From assembly GCA_030015575.1 (NCBI GenBank), contig CM057337.1, positions 335,988,583-336,052,582 on the forward strand: 64,000 bases of DNA, written 5' to 3'. This document shows, one piece after another, positions 32,897 through 43,559 of the stretch. This DNA is from Agapanthus africanus. Taxonomy: Eukaryota; Streptophyta; Magnoliopsida; Asparagales; Amaryllidaceae. A program made the translations under genes and the position numbers. Each line of letters starts with the position of its first letter. The stretch's first letter is position 1. The notes under the pieces are model-generated. The model saw nothing but the letters and a program-made list of their open reading frames with translations. It had not been told where the DNA came from and made no database searches.

Positions 32897-34134
32897 TGAT
32901 ACACGGGGGCCGGTGGCGAATGCGAATGGTATAAGCGTACGTCATATTTTGGTTGTTTTCTGCAATGGTAAGATTTAAATGATGGGACGCATTAAAAGAA
33001 CTAATGCAAGAAAATAAACCTAAAAGACGTTGTTGGAACAATTTTTCAAAAAAAAAGCTATTATTGCAAAGACGTTCCCTTTTGTTTTGTATCGAGGTAT
33101 TCGGTTATGAATGCCCAGCACCTCATTCGACGAGGCAAGGGCCGAGATCCCCTCATCGGGAGTGACCCCTTGGACAAAAGTTTGCGTCATGGTAATAACT
33201 TCACTATAGTCGATTAATTCTTGCTTTGCATTGAGGTATTCAGTTTGGAATATCCTGCACCTCATTCGACGAGGAAAGAGCCGAGATCCCTTCACAGGGA
33301 GTGACCTCTTTAGCAAAAGTTTTCGCCACTATATTTTCAAAACGTGTATCACGTTCCTTCAACGATATCAAGTTCATTACGTTAACGGGTTTTCACCAAA
33401 ACCCAGTCGTAGCCCTCCGTCATTTTTTATAAGTTATACTTAGTATTCGTGCTGCGTTTGTTGACTGTGTCAAGGCGCAGTGAACGGTAGCTGAGTATTG
33501 CTTATCTGCTGGATACAATGTGATTGGTTAGGACAGTCGTGTAATCTTGTTGACCGTGTCAAGGGTTATGCGGGTGGGTTTAATGCAATCAAGATAATGA
33601 CGGGTTGAACTTGAGTAGGACCCTTTGATTTGTTGACTGTGTCAAGATCACTTGGGTCCTAGGGGCAAAAACCACATCGGGAGTTTCAAAAGTACTGAAA
33701 CTTGCTAGTGTTGCATACCATTTGGAGTGTGATGATTCTGGTAGGATTCCTTCAGTTTTGTCACGCGATGATATTTGGATCCCGATCCTACTATGAGTAT
33801 ATGCTACTCCTCGGGAACTTTCTCGCTTAACGATCAATGCAATAAACCAAGTAGGTTTCTAGAAAGGTGTTAGCGGGGCTACGCCCACAGGGAAAAGAGG
33901 TTACTTAATTAAGGAAGTTCGCGAAAGCGTTGGAAAACCTCCCTCGAAGTACCGACACTGGCCTGGCTGAACGGTTAAGCAAGTATTGTACGGTGAGATT
34001 GATCCCGACTAATTCTTCCTTTATGGTTTGAGGAGGGATTCGAGAGACAGTGGGAGCCATCCTGTTTAGATAAATTAGAAACCAATCTAAACTTGCAAGA
34101 GCGCACGCTAAGTGTTTCTTTTCTCTCTCTCCAG
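32897..34134 (+). promoter_or_regulatory. E6 leader, 3' portion
   Basis: It starts in the GTGGCGAATGCGAATGG region shared by all leaders. It then holds the two tandem units (about 33076-33330), the three stem-loops (33452-33660) and the branched module, and ends with a pyrimidine tract and TCCAG (34130-34134). Confidence 0.75.
33452..33660 (+). other. E6 array of three leader stem-loops
   Basis: The cores are TTGACTGTGTCAAGG, TTGACCGTGTCAAGG and TTGACTGTGTCAAG. Loop 1 (33452-33480) pairs CTGCG with CGCAG. Loop 2 (about 33542-33567) pairs TAATC with GGTTA through one wobble. Loop 3 (33617-33660) pairs AGGACCC with GGGTCCT perfectly, plus an inner GAT/ATC. The loop 3 stem is unrelated in sequence to the CTTATGA stem of E3, E4, E5 and E8 but pairs equally well. 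Confidence 0.75.
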
Positions 34135-37100
34135 GTAGCAACCATTTCACGCCCTAATCAAGATAATAAAATGTATCGCTTGACCGATCCGAATTCTTAT
34201 TCGGGGCTGGGGAACGTTGGTTCAGCTCTAACTTGTGACAACAGTCATGAGTATGAACAAGAGAAAGGGGATTGTATGGATTCCCAGGATACCCAGTTGA
34301 AGAAGAAGCATGGTTTTGCATCTACTTCAGGTGTTCTTGCAATTGAGAACTGTTTTACGGTCAGCCCTACCTCCTAGGTACTTGATACCGGATCAGGATC
34401 TCATATCTGTAATTTATTACAGGGACTGAGAAAAAGTAGGAAAGTTGCACCGGGTGATATGTCGCTCAGAGTAGCAAACGGAGCACAAGTTAATGCGGCA
34501 GCCGTCGGTGAATATCACCTAGTATTGCCAAATGGCAAGACTATGATTTTGAACGATTGCTACTATGTACCCTCCATGGTTTGCAACATCATATCAGTTT
34601 CTTTACTCGATAAAGATGGATATAACTTTGTTCTTGATAGAAATATCATGAATTTTTACCTTCATAAGGTACTGGTTGCAGAGGGTACACTGTGTAATGG
34701 TATCTACGTTCTAAATCAGAATACAGTTCTCAATATACAAAACACACGCAAGAGGAAGAATTCAGATACGAATGAATCCTACTTGTGGCATTGTAGACTT
34801 GGTCATATCGGAGAGAAAAGACTGAGTAAGTTGCATAAAGATGGACTCTTGAATACGTTCAAGTTTTCATCCTATGAAACTTTTCAGTCTTGTCTCAAAG
34901 GGAAGATGACCAAATCTCCGTTCACCGAACATGGAGAAAGGGCAGCAGAGCTCTTGGGACTCATACACAGTGATGTATGTGGTCCGATGTCTATACATGC
35001 AAGGGGTGGGTTCTCGTACTTCATCACATTCACTGACGATCTCTCTAGGTTCGGATATGTGTATCTTATGAAACACAAATCTGAAGCTTTTGAGAAATTC
35101 AAGGAATTTAGAAATGAAGTAGAGAACTAGACTGGCAAAAGTATCAAGATCCTCCGGTCTGACAGGGAAGGGGAGTACTTAAGCACGGAATTCCTAGATT
35201 ACTTAAAAGAGAATGGCATTCTCTCTCAGCTTACTCCTCCTTATACACCACAGTACAACGGTGTTTCGGAGCGAAGGAATCGTACCCTATTGGATATGGT
35301 TCGCTCCGTGATGAGTAGTGCTGAGTTGCCTCTTTCATTCTGGGGATATGCACTTCAAGCTGCAGCACATCTATTGAATCAAGTTCCATCCAAATCCGTG
35401 CCTAAGACTCTGTATGAAATATGGAGTGGTAAGAGTTTGTATCTTAAATGCATTAAGATTTGGGGTTGCCCAGCTTATGTTAAAAAGCACAACCCAGACA
35501 AACTTGAGGCACGGGCAGTTTTGTGTAAGTTTGTGGGATACCCAAAAGATTCAAGTGGGTATCTATTCTACCATGCAGAGGAACATAAGATAATTGTTTC
35601 AAGAAATGCCACATTTTTAGAAAAAGAATTTCTTGTTAAAAATATTAGTGGCAGCACGGTAGAACTGGATGAAATTCCAGAAACACAAGCTTTAACCAAA
35701 GATTTGGTGGAACCGCTAGATTCAGTTACAACCAACGAACCTCAGCCACTCCGCAGATCTGGTAGGATTTCTCGTCCGCCCGAGAGATACTACGGTTTTC
35801 TCATAGACGGGGATCGAGAGGATTGCATCTTGGAAGAAGATGACCCTACCAGTTTCAGGCAGGCCATTATCAGTAGGGACTCTGATAAGTGGCAGGAAGC
35901 AATGCAATCCGAAATGGAGTCCATGTACGCCAATAAAGTGTGGACCTTGGATATTGCTCCACTTGGGGTAAAACCCGTTGGATGCAAATGGATCTACAAA
36001 AGGAAACTTGGTGTAGATGGGCAGGTGGAAACCTATAAGGCTAGACTCGTTGCAAAAGGTTTTCGTCAAAGACCTAGTTTGGACTATGACGAAACTTTTT
36101 CTCCGGTGGCTATGCTCAAATCCATTCGGATCCTACTTGCCATTGCTGCCTTCCATGACTATGAAATCTGGCAGATGGATGTTAAAACGGCTTTCCTAAA
36201 CGGTTGTTTGGAAGAGTGCGTTTACATGGATCAGCCAGAAGGTTTCGTAGACAGTGGGAGCAGCGGGAAGGTGTGCAAGTTGCTTAAATCCATTTATGGA
36301 TTAAAGCAGGCATTACGGAGCTGGAACATCTGTTTTGATGAGGCAATCAAGGAATTTGATTTCATCAAGAACGAAGATAAACCCTGTGTCTATAAGAAGA
36401 TTGTAGGACGAACTGTCGTATTCCTAGTCTTGTACGTGGACGACATTCTTTTGATAGGAAATGACATTCCTATGCTACAATCGGTCAAGCTATTTTTGTC
36501 ACAACGGTTCTCCATGAAGGACCTGGGTGATGCCTCGTACATTCTGGGGATCAAGATCTATAGAGATAGATCTAAGAGACTACTGGGACTTTCGCAGTCC
36601 AGGTACATAGAGGCCGTACTAAAGAGATTTAGTATGGAGGATTCCAAGCGCGGTAGCATACCCGCATTGCACGGAATTACCCTCTCCAAGAAGATGTTTC
36701 CTAAGACCGACGAGGAGAGGGTTCGCATGAGCACTATACCCTACGCTTCGGCGGTAGGATCTATAATGTATGCGATGCTATATACAAGACTAGATGTAGC
36801 TTACACGCTGAGCGCAGTAAGCCGGTATCAGTCAGACCCAGGTGAGGACCACTGGACAACAGTGAAGAACATTCTCAAGTACCTGAGAAGGACTAAGGAG
36901 ATGTTCCTGGTTTACGGTAATGGAGACCTCAGGGTCGAGTCCTTTACCGATTCAAGCTTCCAGAGTGACAAAGATGACAGCAAGTCTGTCTCGGGTTTTG
37001 TGTTTACCCTCAATGGAGGGACGGTATGTTGGAGGAGTTCCAAACAGGATACTGTCGCAAACTCGACGATGGAGGCTGAATACATTGCTGCAAGCGATGC

Positions 37101-37419
37101 CGCAAAAGAGGCGGTCTGGATGAAGAAGTTCATTAGTGAACTTCAGGTGGTTCCGTCCATTGTTGCCCCAATACCTTTGTATTGCGATAACAATGGGGCT
37201 ATAACTTTAGCGGAGGAACCAAGGTCCCATCAGAAATCCAGGCACATCTTAAGGCGGTATCACCTGATCAGGGAGATCATTGATCGCCAGGAGATCGAGG
37301 TGCTGAGAGTGGACACAAAAGACAACACGGCGGATCCATTCACGAAGGCCTTACCCCAGACTCAGTTCGAGCGGCTGATCGAGATGATAGGTCTTCGATA
37401 CGCCAGTACATGGCCTTAG
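34135..37419 (+). pseudogene. E6 gag-poor pol remnant
   Basis: After the acceptor-like site comes a segment of only about 200 bp in place of the roughly 0.8-kb gag; it has no zinc knuckle and is nearly the same in E9. Protease, integrase, RT and RNase H follow in the usual copia order, including the integrase zinc region, RT YVDD and RNase H DSSFQSD and YCDN blocks. The last two thirds (integrase C part to the end) read well and are close to E9's pol. It is broken, with about two or three breaks. Confidence 0.9.
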
Positions 37420-37433
37420 TGCAAGTGGGAGAT

Positions 37434-39625
37434 TGTTAGTGTATATGCCCTAGAGGCCATTACTGTATCATACTAGTATGTATATTACTTGATGGAAGCT
37501 TGGGATATTCACAGTTGTATAGACAATCTTGCTCAATATAGTAGTATGCTACTTGGTTTGTCTCTGCTTTAATGTGTACATGTGTGTTTCTTTATTATAT
37601 CACCTATACGCATTAGTAGAGCCCTTAGGATCTTTGCTTGATTACCGGCGTTGTGATGGCGATCACACTCGTGGGGGCTGGGTAATCCACAAGCACATCC
37701 TTATACACGTCCCTAGTCATGGGATTATCGAGACAGGGCATCGATACTCCGGAGTAGACTAGCATATGCGCTTCTCATCCCAGCACGGGAGACGGTCTGT
37801 CCCACAGCCGTCAGTATGTCGTACTTGAGATAGTATGCGGGTGCTCGTTAGGTTACGAGTACACTGGACAGGACTCGTCGGGAACTGATGGTTGGTATTA
37901 TACCTATCGTCAGTTATCAGTTCCCAGGTGACATGAGTACAGCTTAGTCCGCTGACTTGACACTGTCACTTCGCCTCGAGTGTGTTCCCACTGTTCTTTG
38001 ATTACTACCCTACCACGGCTCTACTGAGTCGTGCAAACAGATAGTAGTTGGGTGCAGTCCCGAAGCACTTGGAGGCAGTGACGGTTAGACAGGATTCGTC
38101 TCTCCCGGTATTGGGGGTTGACATCGTGCTGTGTCTAGGAGAGCCATTACACGAGTAGTCCCTGGCCAGGGCAAGCGAGATATACTGGTAGGTTTCCAGT
38201 GTTATCTCAGGGTGTAATGGGCTTCACTCCGACACGACTTGTACCGCTATTAGGGGACTGACGTTTACCGTCGCCCTAGGCCCGCCATGCGATGTATCAG
38301 ACGAACAGACCGGACTGTACGGAGATTGTCACATACAGGTTCAGTAGGAGTTCGGATGGGTTTACCTCATCGGCCTTCTTATCGACATCTACCTGGGGAC
38401 CGTTACGTACAGCTAGTGCCGCTTGCGGTCTGTGGTTAAACCCACTGCCAGCGTAGTGTCGAGTCTTTAGAGTCCCACACAGAGAGTTTCCCTGCACTGA
38501 GCGAAACGTGTAGGGACCGTATGGTTTTACGGCAGGGCTGCGATCACTTACGTACACTTGTGTGCGTGTGGTGTTCGGGCAGGCAGTACTAGTGGGCTTT
38601 GGTTTAAGCCGGATCCTAGTATTGCACGGATGGATTTGTTTTGTCTTCTGCGCATCCGCATTTTACGGAATGCGGATGCAGGTGTGTATGCACAGTTTTC
38701 CGGAGCGATGAAGGAGGAGGTGCCTCATCAGGGTTTTGGCAGTTGGTTCGGCCAAAACCGTTATGTGGCAGGCTCATTAGGGTTTTGACAGTTGATTCGG
38801 ACTCATTAGGGTTTTGGCAGTTCGTTTGGTCAAAACCATTATGAGCCGCGGACATCATTTACTAATCCTTTTAGTGATAATTTTATGATGGCTAATTGCA
38901 TTGACCATTTGACCACCATGACCTCTCTTGACTTTGTTGACCGGTTGACCGTATTGACCATTGACTTTCAAGAGGGATCTACACTCTTCTTTTCTTTTAC
39001 TTTTTCTATTTTGATTATGATAATGGTCATTTCAATGTAGCCATCAAACTTTACTTGATGGGATTAGTAATGATATTGTTTTTGCATTATTGAACCATGG
39101 TTCATTTTCTTATGCATATAATTCTTTTCTCACTCTCTCTCTTGTTTTTGATGAGAAGAAAAGAAATGCACCATGGTTGCTAGCTCCTCCTTCTTCCTCC
39201 TCTTGATTCATCTTTTGATCTCTTGTGTTGAGAGATAAAGATCCCACAAAGACAAAACCATCCCTCTACCACTTCTACACAACCTAAGGCTTCTAGATTA
39301 GCAATCTCTTTTCCTTAGTTACCTCGGCTCGAGGTGGAGCTCGGTGTACATCTCTCGGGTGGATCGTCTTCGACTCAAGGAGGCCGCGGAGGTGACCAAA
39401 GTCCGGATCAACCCTCGAAGCAAGCAAGGAGAAGAACAACAAGAAGAGAAGGAGTTCAAGTTGAGGTATAACCCCTAACCGAGTAGATAAATCTCTAGTT
39501 AGGATGCTAGAGTGTTGTTTAGCAAAGATCCGGCTTTTACGGTCCATGTTAGCAAGTCTAGAAAATTTTTGTTTTACCGTTTCCGCAACCCCAAAAGTAC
39601 CGGGAGAGGTAACGTGGACCTAACA
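37434..39625 (+). repeat. E6 3' LTR
   Basis: 2,192 bp, from TGTTAGTGTATATGCCC to CCTAACA. The first half resembles E5's LTR closely. The second half (from about 38550) resembles E7 and E9 instead, so LTR subtypes appear to be mosaics. Confidence 0.9.
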
Positions 39626-40298
39626 TTTATAATGTATGCGATGATATGTACTCGCCCTGATTAGCTTATGCACTAGCTGTAGTAAGCATGTATCAATCCA
39701 ACCCAGGGGAGCAACACTGGATAGCTGTGAAGAACATTCTTAAGTACTTACGAAGGACTAAAGAATTGTTCTTGGTGTATGGTAATGGGGATCTCCAAAT
39801 GGAGGCCTTTACCGATTCCAGCTTTGAAAGTGATAAGGATGACAGTAAATCTATCTCAGGGTTTGTATTTACCCTCAACGGAGGGGCGGTATGTTGGAAG
39901 AGTTCCAAACAGGATACCGTTGCAGACTCCATGATGGAAGCTGAGTATATTGCTGCAAATGATGCTGCCAAGGAATCCGTCTGGATGAGGAAGTTCGTTG
40001 CGGAGTTAGGAGTAGTTCTAACCATTATTAATCCAATACCATTGTATTGTGATAATAATGGAGCTATGGCGTTGGCCAAAGAACCCAGATCCCATCAAAA
40101 GTCCAGACACATCCTCAGGTGATATCATTTGATCCGGGAGATAGCTGATCGCCATGAGATCGAGATTCAGAGAGTATATATAAAGGATAACACCGCGGAT
40201 CCACTCACCAAGGCCCTTCCACAGCCGCAACATGAGCGACTTTTTGAGATGTTGGGTATGAGATACGCCAATAATTGGCCATAGTGCAAGTGGAAGAT

Positions 40299-40403
40299 TG
40301 TTGGATATATGTATGCCCTAGAGGCTATTATATGTATAGTGGATGGTTAGACATGTATATATGTATATTTGATATATGACTTTCTTGCTCGACATGATAG
40401 TAT
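40299..40403 (+). repeat. E3 3' LTR, first 105 bp
   Basis: It starts TGTTGGATATATG after the polypurine tract AAGTGGAAGAT (40288-40298), and matches the start of the E3 5' LTR at 5451 with few differences. It is cut by E7; AGTAT (40399-40403) is E7's left target copy. The rest lies off the right edge. Confidence 0.9.
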
Positions 40404-41188
40404 TGTAAGTCCACGTTGCTCATCCCGGTTCTTACGGGGAGGCGGAAACGACGTAAAACATTAATTTGGCGCAAGGCAACATGGACTTAAAGCACGGATC
40501 TTTGCTAAACTAGAAACTAGTAAACAACTAGAGGCCATAACTATTATGCTGTAGAAAGTATACCTCACGAAACCGGTCCTTCGGGTCTTCACTCCGCTGT
40601 CCCGCTCGTCCATCCAAGCTCCAAGTGTTGATCCGGACCTTGGGCACCTCCGCGGCCTTCTTGAGTCGAAGACGATCCACCCGAGAGATGTACACCGAGC
40701 TCCACCTCGAGCCGAGGCAACTAAGGCAAAGAGATTCTAGTCAAGAAGCCCTAGGATGTGTAGAGGAGATATATGGATGTGTTTGTCAAGTGGAATCCTT
40801 TTTCTCTCAACACATGAGATCAAAGGAAGAATCAAGAGGAGGAAGAAGGAGGAGCAACCATGGAAATGTTTCTCATTTCTTTTCTATAAGAGAGAATGAG
40901 AATGAACAAATGAAAAGCTTAATCAAGAGAAAACACAACCATGGTTCAATAATGCAAAACATTATCATTACTAATCCCATCAAGATAAAGTTGATGGCTA
41001 CAAATGACATGACCATTATCATAACAAAAAGAAAAAGAAAACCAAAGAATACTTTAGATCTTTCAAGAAGATCCTAGTCAACTTTGGTCAAACGGTCAAC
41101 AAAGTCAAGATGGTCAAATGGTCAATGTAATTAGCCATAACAAAATTATCAATAAATGGATTAGTAAATAATGTCCCCGGCTCATAAT
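40404..41188 (-). repeat. E7 3' LTR, outer part
   Basis: It begins TGTAAGTCCACG on the plus strand, the reverse of an LTR ending CTTACA, and stops at E8's left target copy ATAAT (41184-41188). With 61249-62566 it makes 2,103 bp. Confidence 0.9.
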
Positions 41189-41375
41189 TGTTAGTGTATA
41201 TGCCCTAGAGGCTATTACTGTATCATACTAGTATGTATATTACTTGATGGAAGCTTGGGATATTCACAGTTGTATATACAATCTTGCTCGAAATGGTAGT
41301 ATGCTACTTGGTTTGTCTCTACTTCAATATGTGCATGTGTTTCTTTTAGCATATCGCTGATATACATATTAGTAG
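41189..41375 (+). repeat. E8 5' LTR, first 187 bp
   Basis: TGTTAGTGTATATGCCC to ATTAGTAG, where E9 begins. AGTAG (41371-41375) is E9's left target copy. Confidence 0.9.
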
Positions 41376-43544
41376 TGTTAGGTCCACGTTACCTCTCCCG
41401 GTACTTTCGGGGTTGCGGAAACGGTAAAACAAAAATTTTTCTGAACATGGTAACATGGACCGTAAAAGCTGGATCTTTACTAAACAATACACTAGCATCC
41501 TAACTAGAGATTTATCTACTCGGTTAGGGGTTATACCTCAACTTGAACTCCTTCTCTTCTTGTTGTTCTTCTCCTTGCTTGCTCCGAGGATTGATCTGGA
41601 CTTTGGTCACCTCCGCGGCCTCCTTGAGTCGAAGACGATCCACCCGAGAGATGTACACCGAGCTCCATCTCGAGCCGAGGTAACTAGGGCAAAGAGATTG
41701 CTAATCTAGAAGCCCTAGGTTGTGTAGAAGTGATAAAGGGATGGTTTTGTCTTTGTGGGATCTTTATCTCTCAACACATGAGATCAAAAGATGAATCAAG
41801 AGGAGGAAGAAGAAGGAGGTGCTAGCAACCATGGTTCATTTCTTTTTTTTCTCACTTGAAAAGGCAAGAGAAAGAATGAGAAAGAAAATTATGAACTAAA
41901 GAAATTAACCATGGTTCCAATAATACACTAAAACCATCATTACAAATCCTATCAAGATAAAGTTGATGGCTACATTGAAATGACCATTATCATAATCCAA
42001 AAGAAAAAGAAAATGAAAAGAAGAGTGTAGATCCCTCTTGAAAGTCAATGGTCAACACGGTCAACCGGTCAACAAAGTCAAGAGAGGTCAATGGGGTCAA
42101 ATGGTCAATGCAATTAGCCATCATAAAATTATCACTAAAAGGATTAGCAAATGATGTCTGCGGCTCATAATGATTTTGACCAAACGAACTGTCAAAACCC
42201 TAATGAGCCTGCCACATAACGGTTTTGGCCGAACCAACTGCCAAAACCCTAATGAGGCACCTCCTCCTTCATCGCTCCGGAAAACTTTGCATACACACCT
42301 GCATCTGCATTCTGTAGAATGCGGATGCGCAGAAGACAAAACAAATCCATCCGTGCAATACTAGGATCCGGCTTAAACCAAAGCCCACTAGTATTGCCTG
42401 CCCGAACACCGCACGCACACAAGTGTACGTAAGTGATCGCAGCCCTGCCGTAAAACCATACGGCCTCTACACGTTTCGCTCAGTGTAGGGAAACTCTCTG
42501 TGTGGGACTCTAAAGACTCGACACTACGCTGGCAGTGGGTTTAACCACAGACCGCAAGCGGCACTAGCTGAACGTAACGGTCCCCAGGTAGATGTCGATA
42601 AGAAGGCCGATGAGGTGAACCCATCCGAACTCCTACTGAGCCTGTATGTGACAATCTCCGTACAGTCCGGTCTGTTCGTCTGATACATCGCATGGCGGGC
42701 CTAGGGGGCGGTAAACGTCAGTCCCCTAATAGCGGTACAAGTCGTGTCGTAGTGAAGCCCATTACACCCTGAGATAACACTGGAAACCTACCAGTATATC
42801 TCGCTTGCCCTGGCCAGGGACTACTCGTGTAATGGCTCTCCTAGACACAGCGCGATATCAACCCCCAATACTTGGAGAGACGAATCCTGTCTAACCGTCA
42901 CTGCCTCCAAGTGCTTCGGGACTGCACCCAACTACTACCTGTTTGCACGACTCAGTAGAGCCGTGGTAGGGTAGTAATCAAAGAACAGTGGGAACACACT
43001 CGAGGCGAAGTGACAGTGTCAAGTCAGCGGACTAAGCTGTACTCATGTCACCTGGGAACTGATAACCGACGATAGGTATAATACCAACCATCAGTTCGCG
43101 ACGAGTCCTGTCCAGTGTACTCGTAACCTAACGAGCACCCGCATACTATCTCAAGTACGACGTACTGACGGCTGTGGGACAGACCGTCTCCCGTGCTGGG
43201 ATGAGAAGCGCATACGCTAGTCTACTCCGGAGTATCGATGCCCTATCTCGATAATCCCACGACTAGGGACGTGAATAAGGATGTGCCTGTAGATTACCCA
43301 GCCTCTACGAGTGTGATCGCCATCACAACGCCGATAATCAAGCAAAGATCCTAAGGGCTCTACTAATGCGTATAGGTGATATAATAAAGAAACACACATG
43401 TACACATTAAAACAGAGACAAACCAAGTGGCATACTACTATATTGAGCAAGATTGTCTATACAACTGTGAATATCCCAAGCTTCCATCAAGTAATATACA
43501 TACTAGTATGATACAGTAATGGCCTCTAGGGCATATACACTAAC
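41376..43544 (-). repeat. E9 3' LTR
   Basis: It reads TGTTAGGTCCACG to CACTAACA on the plus strand, that is TGTTAGTG to CCTAACA on its own strand, next to the minus-strand polypurine tract. It has the stem CTCGT/ACGAG where the 5' LTR has CTCAT/ATGAG. Confidence 0.95.
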
Positions 43545-43559
43545 AATCTCCCACTTGCA

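Larger units (their letters stand above)
32897..39625 (+). mobile_element. E6: copia element with leader, short gag, pol and 3' LTR
   Basis: Inserted in E3 pol with a perfect target duplication TTTAT (32892-32896 and 39626-39630). Its parts are a partial leader, a very short gag segment shared with E9, pol, polypurine tract (37423-37433) and one LTR. No 5' LTR is present, and the left end is TGATACACGG, inside what is leader in other copies. The right end is the normal CCTAACA. It is broken, with about two or three breaks in the coding part. It belongs to the subtype with LTRs ending TAACA, as does E9. Confidence 0.9.
29619..40284 (+). pseudogene. E3 gag-pol remnant, interrupted by E6
   Basis: Reading starts at an ATG (MTGLRLLLEK) matching E5's start. 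Visible parts in order are gag with a zinc knuckle (CFYCHKSGHWKCNC), a protease with DTGSG, an integrase with the His-His-Cys-Cys zinc region and core, RT with YVDD, and RNase H. E6 splits it at 32896 in the segment between RT and RNase H, and the remainder resumes at 39631. It is broken, with about four breaks in addition to E6. The protein is clearly more diverged from E5 than E8 is, which suggests an older subfamily. Confidence 0.9.
5451..40403 (+). mobile_element. E3: Ty1/copia element, host of E4, E5, E6 and E7
   Basis: One element in pieces: 5' LTR 5451-5940 and 16146-17681, leader 17682-18326 and 28426-29612, gag-pol 29619-32896 and 39631-40284, polypurine tract 40288-40298, and 3' LTR from 40299 to 40403, where E7 interrupts it. 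The pieces join exactly at the target duplications of the inserted elements. Its LTR starts TGTTGGATATATGTATGCCC and ends CCAACA, a distinct subtype. The rest of the 3' LTR is off the right edge. It is broken, with about four breaks besides the insertions, so it predates all four guests. Confidence 0.9.
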
